NCBI RefSeq assembly: GCF_000011305.1
Contig: NC_004369.1
Span: 3,038,001 to 3,102,000 of the forward strand
Direction: 5' to 3'
Length of the DNA: 64,000 nucleotides
From: Corynebacterium efficiens YS-314
GTDB lineage: Bacteria; Actinomycetota; Actinomycetes; Mycobacteriales; Mycobacteriaceae
Under the pieces are notes generated by a model, which had not been told where the DNA came from, made no database searches, and worked only from the letters and a program-made list of their open reading frames with translations. This document shows, piece by piece, positions 36,527-44,690 of the stretch (its first letter is position 1; every line of letters starts with the position of its first letter). The position numbers and the translations under genes were made by a program.

Positions 36527-37351
36527 ATGACAACGAACCCGGATAACACTCGCACAGCCGGCGCTGCCAAAGATGAAGCCGCCAATGTCAAGGACAAGGC
36601 TTTCGACGCCGCCGGACAGGTAGCTGGCACCGCCAAGGAGGAAGCTGCCAACGTCAAGGACGAGGCCATGAAGCAGGCTCGCTCTCTGACGGATTCGGCA
36701 CTGGAGGAAGTTAATACCCAGGCCTCCACCCAGCAGAAGCGCATTGCGGAGCAGTCCCGCACCATCACCGATGATCTGTCCCGTCTGGCCCGTGGGGAGC
36801 GCGCAGAGTCGGACATGGTCAACCAATTCATCTCCATGGCCGCCGACCGCGCCCAGCAGTTCACCACCCAGCTGGAGAACAAGGAGCCGAAGGAGCTGCT
36901 TAACGACGTCCGTCGTTTCGCCGCCCGCCGCCCCGGCACCTTCCTGGCCATCGCCGCTGGTATCGGCATTGTCGCCGGCCGTTTCACCCGTGGCCTCTCC
37001 GACCGCGACGATGATACCCCGACCACCACACCGTCCCAGCCCAAGTCCGGTATCTCCAACACCGGCCTTCATCCAACCCAGACGGTAGTGCCTCCGGTAG
37101 AGCCGGGTCTGGTCGATCCCGTGTCCGGTGTTGCCCCCGCCGACTACCCGGGTACCGCACCCGGCGCGGCTGCGGGCACGGTTCCGGGTACGGTTCCCGG
37201 AACCACCCCGGGCACTCCGGGGGCTGCTGGCACCAACCCCGACCTGCCACTCGGTGGACACCCGGACCCACTTGCCGGACGTCCCGACCCACTCGGTGGG
37301 GGACTGCCTGACGATCTCACCGATCCAAACACCCGGGGAGGTCGACTATGA
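36527..37351 (+). CDS. LEA-like helical protein with Gly-Pro-rich tail
   Basis: The 274-residue protein starts with Ala/Lys/Glu-rich helical repeats (DEAANVKDKAFDAAGQVAG, then KEEAANVKDEAMKQA), similar to late-embryogenesis/CsbD-like stress proteins. A central part (EPKELLNDVRRFAARRPGTFLAIAAGIGIVAGRF) contains a short hydrophobic segment. The last 100 residues are Gly/Pro-rich with PGTVPGTTPG-like repeats. AAGGA lies seven bases before the ATG. It is the first gene of a three-gene coupled operon. Cell-envelope association is inferred from the hydrophobic segment and the neighbours. Confidence 0.8.
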   Translation: MTTNPDNTRTAGAAKDEAANVKDKAFDAAGQVAGTAKEEAANVKDEAMKQARSLTDSALEEVNTQASTQQKRIAEQSRTITDDLSRLARGERAESDMVNQFISMAADRAQQFTTQLENKEPKELLNDVRRFAARRPGTFLAIAAGIGIVAGRFTRGLSDRDDDTPTTTPSQPKSGISNTGLHPTQTVVPPVEPGLVDPVSGVAPADYPGTAPGAAAGTVPGTVPGTTPGTPGAAGTNPDLPLGGHPDPLAGRPDPLGGGLPDDLTDPNTRGGRL

Positions 37352-37854
37352 GTTCCAGCCCAGTGGATCCAACCAGAGCCACCCCAACGGCGAGATCGTA
37401 CCCCGACCCGCACCTGACTGAACCCATCGCGGGTTCCACCCGGGCACCGGACACCGAGGCAGAGGTCCGCGCCCGCAATGAATCCCTCGGCGAGATGTTC
37501 TCCGGACTGGCGGAACGGCTCTCCACCCTGATCCGTCAGGAGATCAAACTGGCCAAGGCGGAGGCAACCGAGTCCGCCAAGGAGGCCGGTGCCGGGGCGG
37601 GAATGCTCGCCGGTGCAGCCGTGGGCGGATTCTTTGTCCTGATGTTTTTGTCCCTGGCCCTGACGTGGGCCCTCGGAAATGTGATGAACCTGGGCTGGGC
37701 CGCGCTGATCGTGGCCATTCTCTGGGCGATTATCGCCGCGGTGCTCGGCGCCGTGGGGAAGAAGCGCCTGGAGCAGGTGAAAGGCCTTCCCCAAACCCAG
37801 GAGAGTGTGCAGGAAATCCCACCGACATTGAACCCGAACAAGGAGACACCATGA
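37348..37854 (+). CDS. Phage-holin-like membrane protein (holin superfamily III type)
   Basis: The 168-residue protein has an amphipathic segment SGLAERLSTLIRQEIKLAKAEATE, then two adjacent membrane helices (MLAGAAVGGFFVLMFLSLAL and WAALIVAILWAIIAAVLG) and a charged tail. This is the layout of the actinobacterial family annotated as phage holin or DUF1469. Despite the name these chromosomal proteins are not lysis proteins. ATGA overlap joins it to the genes on both sides. Confidence 0.82.
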   Translation: MSSSPVDPTRATPTARSYPDPHLTEPIAGSTRAPDTEAEVRARNESLGEMFSGLAERLSTLIRQEIKLAKAEATESAKEAGAGAGMLAGAAVGGFFVLMFLSLALTWALGNVMNLGWAALIVAILWAIIAAVLGAVGKKRLEQVKGLPQTQESVQEIPPTLNPNKETP

Positions 37855-38459
37855 GCGACAATCCTGATCAGATCCGAGCCGACATCGACCGTACCCGCCA
37901 CGAGCTCAGCCGCGATGTTGATGCCCTGGCGGAGAAGGTCGACCCCCATAAGGTTGTTGACCGTCAGACCGACAAGATCCGTGACAAGGTTCGCGGTTTC
38001 CAGGAATCGATAATGGGCAGCCCCGATGACGATCACCGCACCCTCGATGATGCCAAGGCCTATGCGCAGGATGCCAAGGACCGGGCAGGTGAGGTGGTCC
38101 ATGACGCTCCCGCACAGGTCAAGCAGCGCACCCGGGGCAACCCGCTCGCCGCGGGACTCATCGCCCTCGGCGCCGGCTGGCTCATCGGCTCCATGATGCC
38201 CGCCAGCAAGCCGGAGCAGGAAGCCGCGGCTACGCTGAAGGACAAGGCCGAGCCCCTCGTCGAGGAGGCCAAGAGCACCGCCCAGGAGATGGGTGAGCAC
38301 CTCAAGCCACAGGCACAGGAAGCAGCCCAGACCCTGCAGGACACCGGTCGTTCCAGTGTGCAGAACGTCCAGGAGGAGGGAAAGCACCATGCCTCCACCC
38401 TCAAGGACGACACCCAGCAGGCCGCGCAGCACGTGAAGGACGAAGCGCAGAACTCCTAG
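37851..38459 (+). CDS. DUF3618-type membrane/stress protein
   Basis: The 202-residue protein begins with PDQIRADIDRTRHELSRDVDALAEKV, the DUF3618 signature. One hydrophobic stretch (NPLAAGLIALGAGWLIGSMM) lies near residue 105, and a long Ala/Gln/Glu/Lys helical tail follows, similar in composition to the first gene of the operon. Holin-like and DUF3618 genes are paired in many Actinobacteria. Role unknown; membrane scaffolding during stress is a guess. The operon ends at a strong terminator. Confidence 0.82.
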   Translation: MSDNPDQIRADIDRTRHELSRDVDALAEKVDPHKVVDRQTDKIRDKVRGFQESIMGSPDDDHRTLDDAKAYAQDAKDRAGEVVHDAPAQVKQRTRGNPLAAGLIALGAGWLIGSMMPASKPEQEAAATLKDKAEPLVEEAKSTAQEMGEHLKPQAQEAAQTLQDTGRSSVQNVQEEGKHHASTLKDDTQQAAQHVKDEAQNS

Positions 38460-38485
38460 GTGCGTATAGTCACCGATGCATCATC

Positions 38486-38534
38486 GCCGCCCGAGGGGGC
38501 AGTTCGGTGAACTGCCCCCTCGGGCGGCTTTTTT
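38486..38534 (+). terminator. Strong rho-independent terminator
   Basis: Twenty-base perfect arms (38486-38505 with 38509-38528) with a three-base loop are followed by TTTTTT. It closes the three-gene membrane/stress operon. Confidence 0.93.
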
Positions 38535-38657
38535 CGTCGCAAAGCAGCAGGGGGCGCACCCACGGGGCAACTAAATCGTTAATCCGTGAATCAAAGCCGT
38601 GGGACTGGGCTAGGGTCACCTATCTATAGCAACTCCGGAGGATAGGAGCCCCACAGC

Positions 38658-39902
38658 ATGTCCACTGTCTCCCAGTCGACCGCCCCCACGCGCACCCGGC
38701 AGCGTGAGGGGAACGCCACCTGGATCGTCGTGGTGGTCTGTGGTGTCATCGCAGCGATGCACATCTGGAAACTACCCAGTGCCCTCACCGAGGTCCAGGG
38801 GGATCTCAGCATCAGTCTGGTGCAGGCCGGTCTGCTGTTGGGATTGGTGCAGTTGGCCGGAATGCTGGGTGGGATCCCGGCCTCCGTCGTGAGTGAGCGT
38901 GTCGGCCTGCGCCGCACCATGGCACTCGGCCTGGGGCTGCTGGTGGCGGGCACGGTGATCAGCGCCCTGGCCACCACCTCCGGGGTGATGATGGCGGCCC
39001 GCGCACTGGAGGGCATCGGTTATCTCTCGGTCACGGTCACAGCTCCCGCCCTCATCCGCCGGGGGACACCAACCCACCGGCTGACCATCGCGATGGGGGC
39101 GTGGGCCGGGTTCCAGGGCACGGCGACCTTCATCGCGGTGTTGGGCAGCGCCCTCCTCCTCCAGGTCACCGACTGGCGCATGTGGTACTGGATGATGGCG
39201 GTGATCACCGCGATCGGGATTCCGCTGCTGCTGAGGTACACAGCCCAGGATCCACCGCGGGAGGGTGGGGTGGGAGCTGCCTTCCGACGGGTGTGGATCA
39301 CCATGCATAGCTGGAAACCGTGGGTCGCCGGTGCGGTGTTCTCCTGTTACACCATCCAGTGGACCGCGGTGATCGGGTTCCTGCCCACCGTCTACCAGGA
39401 ATACGGGGTCGGGTCCGTGCTCGGTGGCGCCCTGTCGGCGGTCGCAGGCGGGGTCAATGCGGTGGGTGCGGTGCTGGCGGGATTCCTGCTGCAACGCGGA
39501 TTGCCCGTCCGCTCGCTGGTGGTCACCGCCTTCATAGTCATGGGCATCACCGCCATCGGTGTATATGCGGTGGACTGGTCCACACTGCCCGGCACCTTCA
39601 TCACCCAGTTCATCCTGGTCTGCATCTTCTCGATGGTCGGCGCGCTGATCCCGACATCCATGTTCCGGATCGCCGTGGATCTGGCCCCACCCGGGGGTTC
39701 ACCACCGGCGGTGGTGGGCCTGATGAACCAGATGCAGAACACCGGCAACTTCCTCGGGCCGGTGGTGCTGGCCTGGCTGGCCGCGCAGGCCGGCGGATGG
39801 CACACATCCTGGTGGCTCACCGCCACCGCGGGTGCTCTCGGTATCGCGCTGATCATGCTGTTTTCTGAGAAGCGGCTGGGGATTTCGCTGCGGGCGAAGT
39901 AG
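38658..39902 (+). CDS. MFS transporter, CynX/NNP-like
   Basis: The 414-residue protein has twelve hydrophobic segments and the general major-facilitator layout. The N-terminal half contains LVQAGLLLGLVQLAGMLGGIP followed by VSERVGLRRTMALG (loop 2-3). A central charged loop follows DPPREGGVG. Sequence style resembles cyanate/nitrate-nitrite-type permeases; substrate is unknown. GGAGGATAGGAG precedes the ATG. The maleylacetate-reductase-like gene follows 80 bp downstream on the same strand, so the pair may handle an aromatic-derived acid. Confidence 0.85.
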   Translation: MSTVSQSTAPTRTRQREGNATWIVVVVCGVIAAMHIWKLPSALTEVQGDLSISLVQAGLLLGLVQLAGMLGGIPASVVSERVGLRRTMALGLGLLVAGTVISALATTSGVMMAARALEGIGYLSVTVTAPALIRRGTPTHRLTIAMGAWAGFQGTATFIAVLGSALLLQVTDWRMWYWMMAVITAIGIPLLLRYTAQDPPREGGVGAAFRRVWITMHSWKPWVAGAVFSCYTIQWTAVIGFLPTVYQEYGVGSVLGGALSAVAGGVNAVGAVLAGFLLQRGLPVRSLVVTAFIVMGITAIGVYAVDWSTLPGTFITQFILVCIFSMVGALIPTSMFRIAVDLAPPGGSPPAVVGLMNQMQNTGNFLGPVVLAWLAAQAGGWHTSWWLTATAGALGIALIMLFSEKRLGISLRAK

Positions 39903-39982
39903 GCGTCGAAAAGCGCGTCGCTACGCTGGTGCCCACCGATGACCGGGGACGCACCCCCCAACGCACGCAACGGGAGAGAAAA

Positions 39983-41059
39983 ATGACACCCCTCACCTTC
40001 AACCACCGGCTCCTCACGCAGGAGGTCAGGTTCGGCACCGGCCTCGCCGCCGTCAATGTCGGCCAGGCCGTCACCTCACTGGGAGCCAATCGGCCCATGC
40101 TCATCACCTCCGCCCGGGAGGAGTCGCAGGCCAGGCGGATCACCGACGGAACCGGGGTGGCTGCGGTGTTCACCGACGTGGTCATGCACGTGCCCAGGGA
40201 GGTGGCCGAGCGGGCGCGCCGGGTGGCGGCCGACGCGGATGTCGACGCACTGATCGCCATCGGCGGGGGTTCCACAATAGGCCTGGCCAAGGCGGTCGCG
40301 CTGACGAGTGGCCTGCCGATCATCGCCGTGCCCACCACCTATGCGGGATCGGAGGCCACCGCGGTGTGGGGCATGACCGAGAACCGCACCAAAACCACCG
40401 GCACCGATACCGCGGTGCTTCCCAGAGTCGTGGTCTACGATTCCGACCTGCTGTCCACGCTGCCCACCGGGATGACCGTCGCCTCGGGGCTGAACGCCCT
40501 GGCCCACTGCGTGGATTCCCTCTGGGCTCCCAAGGCCGATCCCATCAACCGGGCCCACGCCCTGGAGGGGGCCCGGCTGCTCCGGGATGGACTCGTGGGA
40601 TTATCTGCGGCTCACGGCGCTGCAGATGAGGTCGGTGCTGCCCAGGAGGTGGCATCCCGGGAACTCACCCTCGCCGGGTGTTATCTCGCGGCCTTGAGTT
40701 TCTCCTCCGCCGGGGCCGGTCTCCACCACAAGATCTGCCATGTGCTCGGAGGCACCTTCAACCTGCCGCATGCGGAAACCCACGCGATTGTCCTGCCGCA
40801 TGTCCTCCGGTTCAACGCAGCCGCCGGTGATGCGGCCCATGTGGGGCGCCTGGCCGAGGTGTTCGGGGTGGAGGACGCCGTCGACGGACTCGAGGAGCTG
40901 TATGAACGCATCAATGCACCCCGCCACCTGGGGGAGATCGGGTTCACCAAGGACAACATCCCGGAGGCCACCGAACACATCGTCGCCGCCGCACCCAAGG
41001 ACAATCCGGTGCCCGTCACCGAAGACGCCATGACCCGCCTGCTCATGCAGGCACTCTGA
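39983..41059 (+). CDS. Maleylacetate reductase-like iron-containing dehydrogenase
   Basis: The 358-residue enzyme belongs to the iron-dependent alcohol dehydrogenase family, closest in features to maleylacetate reductases, which make 3-oxoadipate. NAD(P) binding is marked by IGGGSTIGLAKA, followed by PTTYAGSEATAVWG. The metal/active-site region has NALAHCVDSLWAP and HHKICHVLGG with several His. GGGAGAGAAAA precedes the start. No intradiol dioxygenase gene is nearby, so the source of substrate lies elsewhere. Confidence 0.87.
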   Translation: MTPLTFNHRLLTQEVRFGTGLAAVNVGQAVTSLGANRPMLITSAREESQARRITDGTGVAAVFTDVVMHVPREVAERARRVAADADVDALIAIGGGSTIGLAKAVALTSGLPIIAVPTTYAGSEATAVWGMTENRTKTTGTDTAVLPRVVVYDSDLLSTLPTGMTVASGLNALAHCVDSLWAPKADPINRAHALEGARLLRDGLVGLSAAHGAADEVGAAQEVASRELTLAGCYLAALSFSSAGAGLHHKICHVLGGTFNLPHAETHAIVLPHVLRFNAAAGDAAHVGRLAEVFGVEDAVDGLEELYERINAPRHLGEIGFTKDNIPEATEHIVAAAPKDNPVPVTEDAMTRLLMQAL

Positions 41060-41360
41060 CCACACCGGGGCGAGGCCGTGTGCCGGGCGTCGTGTGCCCG
41101 GATCGGAAAGTAACATCTCCTAGATAAACCACGAAGGGTAACCAGATGGACAGGTGCCTTGAATCCAACTCGACGCGACCATGGCCTGGGGAAACCACAC
41201 CCCGGCCATTGATCATACCTGATGTCTACTAGCCTGGGATCACCACAACGCGCACCGCGCGGCTCATCAGCATCACCCATCTCAGTGTTACCCATCAGGG
41301 TCACCCAGCCGCACACCCACGGACGGTGATCCGCCCCCCAGAGGAAGCGATAGAACATAC
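41060..41360. other. Intergenic gap without recognised features
   Basis: About 300 bp with no gene I can support and no strong hairpin. It should carry the promoter of the YeeZ-like gene. Confidence 0.4.
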
Positions 41361-42296
41361 ATGAACTCCCCGGAGCACAAGAGCGACAGACACAACCCCG
41401 CCGATCCCACAGAGACCGCAGAGACCGCCGGAGCCCCACAGGATGGCCATCCCCAGGTCCCACACCGCACCCTGCTGGCCGGTTGTGGCAGGACCGCCAC
41501 GCGTCTGGGGGAGAGCCTGGTGGCTGCGGGCGGGGAGGTGGTGGCGCTGCGGCGAAGCACCGGCAATCTGCCCAGGTCGTTCCAGCCGCTGTCGGTGGAT
41601 CTGGTGGAGCCGCTGGAACAACGACTGCCGGATGTGGACGCGATGGTGATCACCCTCAGCCCCAGCATGGGGGAGGCTTCCACCCAGATCCCCGCCCAGG
41701 AGCAGGCCCAGTCACCCTGGCATCCCATGGGTTATCTCGACGCGCTGACCCACCTCGCGCAGGCGCTGCCCGCGGTCCCACCGCGGGTGGTGTTCGTGTC
41801 GTCCACCAGGGTATTTGAGGGGAAGGCGGGGGAGCAGGTGCTCACCGAGCAGGACGAGCCAGCCCCGATCACCCCACGTGGCAGGCTGCTGCGGGATGCG
41901 GAGCTGCTGGCCATCGACCTCTTCGACGCCCACATTGTGCGCCCCGCCGGGATCTACGGTCCGGACCGGGAGATGATGGTGCGGAAGGTGGTCAACCACA
42001 CCCCGGTCCAGTACGCGCAACGCACCAACCGTATCCATGAGGTGGATCTGGCCCGCGCGCTGGAGGTGATGCTCACCCTGGAGAATCCGCCCGCAGTGCT
42101 CCATGCGGTGGATCAGCGTCCCGCGACCATGGGGGAGGTGGTCACCTTCATCGCCGATCAACTCGGGGTGGCACCACCGCCGGCGATGGAACCCGAGATG
42201 CCCGGCGGCACCGTCCTCAGCGGTGAGCTGCTGCTCAGCCTGCTCGGTTCGCTGCGCTATCCCACCTTCGAGGCGGGGTACGGCGCGCTGGGGTAG
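41361..42296 (+). CDS. NAD-dependent epimerase/dehydratase-like protein (YeeZ type)
   Basis: The 311-residue protein has a modified Rossmann start, LLAGCGRTATRLGESLVAAG, the VVFVSSTRVFEG strand, and the RPAGIYGPDREMM segment of extended short-chain reductases of the YeeZ group. The catalytic Tyr of the YxxxK motif is not evident, as in YeeZ relatives, so enzymatic activity is uncertain. The first 35 residues are low-complexity and may be flexible. It lies just outside the defence-type island, converging with the UvrD-like gene. Confidence 0.8.
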   Translation: MNSPEHKSDRHNPADPTETAETAGAPQDGHPQVPHRTLLAGCGRTATRLGESLVAAGGEVVALRRSTGNLPRSFQPLSVDLVEPLEQRLPDVDAMVITLSPSMGEASTQIPAQEQAQSPWHPMGYLDALTHLAQALPAVPPRVVFVSSTRVFEGKAGEQVLTEQDEPAPITPRGRLLRDAELLAIDLFDAHIVRPAGIYGPDREMMVRKVVNHTPVQYAQRTNRIHEVDLARALEVMLTLENPPAVLHAVDQRPATMGEVVTFIADQLGVAPPPAMEPEMPGGTVLSGELLLSLLGSLRYPTFEAGYGALG

Positions 42297-42352
42297 CAGA
42301 TGCTTGTCGACGCCGACTGCACCCGCCCCGGCCAGCCGTACCGCTCCGCGTC

Positions 42353-44686
42353 CTACCCGGGCAGCAACGCCGAAGGTTGACCGTGGGTGGTGACCACCAG
42401 CTCATCACGGGCACGGGTCGCGGCCACATAGAGCAGGGCGCGCTCCCGCTGGAGGGCGTCCTGACGTTCGGCCTCACCGAGCCCGGCCAGCTGGTGCTGT
42501 AGCGGCAGCACATCCTCTCCCATACCCAGCAGGATGACATGGGTGAACTCCATGCCCTTGGCCCCATGCATGGTCATGACGCTGACGGCCTCATGGGAGG
42601 CGAGTTCCGCGTTCTGCGTCTTGACGGCAGTGATGCCATGGTCGGCGAGCGCGTTCACCGCCCGGTTGATCAGGGGGCGGGTGCGGGTGAGGATGCCGAT
42701 GCGGACATCCTCGCGTCCGTCCTGCCACTGGCGGATGAGTTCTGCGACAGCGTCGAACTCCTCGTTCTCGGTGGCAAAGGACATCCGCTGTGGGCGTGGA
42801 CCGGAGCGCAGGGAACGGTAGCCCTTCTCCGAGTCCTGCTCACCCTCGGCATCGAGCCAGGCCTGTTCGCCGTCGAGAATCTGCAGCGCGTAACCGAGGT
42901 TCTCGCGGGTGGTGCGGTAGTTGACGGTGAGCCTTGTCGACGCCCGACCCCGCGTCGAGATGCCGAAGTGGCTGAGCACATGGTGCTGGCCGTAGATGCG
43001 CTGGTGGGAGTCCTCGGCGAGGAAGATGTCATTGGGGCCCTCGGCGACGCTGGCACGCAGAAAGCGCCAGTGTCCGGCGTGGAAGTCCTGGGCTTCGTCG
43101 ATAAGCACATGATCGAAGAGGGAGTCGCCCCGGTTGTCCAGCAGCCGGGCGGCCACCGCGGCCTGGGCCGGCCAGGACACCTTGCCGTCGCGGGCGCTGG
43201 CGTTCATGAACGCCTCGAGCACCGGCCAGACCTTCTTGCGTTGCGCACGGTTGAGCGGGGTACCCCTGCCCGGGCGGGCAACACGCAGGTAGGCCAGCTG
43301 CGTGGTGATCTGGTTGGCCAGGACAACCGATTCGAATTCCTGCTCCATGAATGTGGTGTTGCCCAGCTCAGGTGGCAGATCGGCGTCACGGAAATTCATC
43401 AGCGCATCCAACCAGTACTGGCGTTCCTCATCCCCGGTGAAGGGCTTGATGCGCCGGGTCGCACGTCCCAGGACGGCCTCGCTGGCCTTCTCGATCTCGG
43501 CGGGGTTCGCCTTCTTCAACAGCTGGTAGATCAATGCGTCGATGCCACTGATCCACAGGCCGGGTTCACCCGGGGTGCCGGCCTCCGGGAATGCCGGGTT
43601 GAGCACGTTCATCAGTGATTTCAGGCTGTCCGCCAGCCCACGGGTGAAGGTGGTGAGCAGGACCGCGGGTGGGTTGTCCGACAGGGTCGGGGTCCGGCCG
43701 TTGGAGGTGACCAGACGGTTGGCCCGGTGTACGGCGACAACGGTCTTGCCGGTACCGGCGCCACCGAAGACGCGGGCGGAACCGGAGTAGTCGCGGTCGA
43801 TGATCTGCTGCTGGTCGGGGTGGAGGAACACCCGCCAGGCATCGAAGTCCTGGGCGTCGATGACCTTGCGCAGCTCCTCGGTGTTGACCTCATCCAGGTA
43901 GGCGAAGTCCATCTGGGCGGCCGGGGTCTTGAGTCCCTCCAGGAGCCGCTCGTCCTCGGTCCTGGTCTCAGCCTGTGCGGGTTCCTCGGTTCTGGCTGGG
44001 ATGCCGAGGCTTTCCCGGACCTCCTCCAGGGTGAGCCCGGCGATGAGTCCGAGCAGCGCATCGCGTTCCCAGGAGGGGCTCATCATCAGGGCATCCTCAA
44101 GCCCATCCTCACTGTCCAGCGTCAGCACCCTGTCGATGACCGCGGGATCAATGCCGAGTTCCTGCTCCAGGACGGTGGCGGTGTAACCGTTCTCCTGCAG
44201 GATGTCACCGGGTGGTGGGGTGATGGGGCCCACCGGTACCGCCACGGGGTCAGCTGCCGTTTCAGCTTCCTGTTGTGCGGCCAGTTCCGCGGCCTCGCGG
44301 GCGGCTGCCGTGGCCTTGGCACGGTCCGACTTCTCCTGACCCGTCGGGAGCTCCGGCGCGGTCTCCTCGATCAGGCGGGTGATGCCGTTGACCGGGTTGA
44401 CCTCCAGGCGGATCTTGACGGCCCGGTTGTAGGCATCATCGTGGTTGTAGACACCCTCGATGACAAAGTGGTGCATGTCCTTGCCGGTCAGCTCGAACAT
44501 CACCGCCCGGTACTGCTGGTTGACGCGGCCGGTGCGCACCCGCGGGTCCACCGCGGCAGCGATCGGCTCGACGTGCAGGCCGGGGGAGGTCGGGTCGTCG
44601 GCAAGCTTGGTCAGGAAATCCATCGTCTGCTTGCGCAGGCTGCCGTCAATGTCGAGCCTGTGCATACTGATGGTCACGGGTGCCAT
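42353..44686 (-). CDS. UvrD/Rep-type superfamily I helicase with RelE/ParE-like N terminus
   Basis: The 777-residue protein has SF1A helicase motifs: GGAGTGKT (about residue 308), LIDEAQDF (about 527), GMEFTHVILLGMG and YVAATRARDELVV near the C terminus. Before these, residues 1-110 read like a RelE/ParE-type toxin domain: FLTKLADDPTSPGLHVEPI, then RTGRVNQQYRAVMFEL and HHFVIEGVYNHDDAYNRA. The middle part (110-300) is of unknown fold. It starts four bases after the stop of the DUF1998 helicase, so the two are cotranscribed. Likely acts on DNA within the island's defence function; whether the toxin-like domain cuts RNA or only binds nucleic acid is unknown. Confidence 0.88.
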   Translation of the reverse strand: MAPVTISMHRLDIDGSLRKQTMDFLTKLADDPTSPGLHVEPIAAAVDPRVRTGRVNQQYRAVMFELTGKDMHHFVIEGVYNHDDAYNRAVKIRLEVNPVNGITRLIEETAPELPTGQEKSDRAKATAAAREAAELAAQQEAETAADPVAVPVGPITPPPGDILQENGYTATVLEQELGIDPAVIDRVLTLDSEDGLEDALMMSPSWERDALLGLIAGLTLEEVRESLGIPARTEEPAQAETRTEDERLLEGLKTPAAQMDFAYLDEVNTEELRKVIDAQDFDAWRVFLHPDQQQIIDRDYSGSARVFGGAGTGKTVVAVHRANRLVTSNGRTPTLSDNPPAVLLTTFTRGLADSLKSLMNVLNPAFPEAGTPGEPGLWISGIDALIYQLLKKANPAEIEKASEAVLGRATRRIKPFTGDEERQYWLDALMNFRDADLPPELGNTTFMEQEFESVVLANQITTQLAYLRVARPGRGTPLNRAQRKKVWPVLEAFMNASARDGKVSWPAQAAVAARLLDNRGDSLFDHVLIDEAQDFHAGHWRFLRASVAEGPNDIFLAEDSHQRIYGQHHVLSHFGISTRGRASTRLTVNYRTTRENLGYALQILDGEQAWLDAEGEQDSEKGYRSLRSGPRPQRMSFATENEEFDAVAELIRQWQDGREDVRIGILTRTRPLINRAVNALADHGITAVKTQNAELASHEAVSVMTMHGAKGMEFTHVILLGMGEDVLPLQHQLAGLGEAERQDALQRERALLYVAATRARDELVVTTHGQPSALLPG

Positions 44687-44690
44687 GGGA

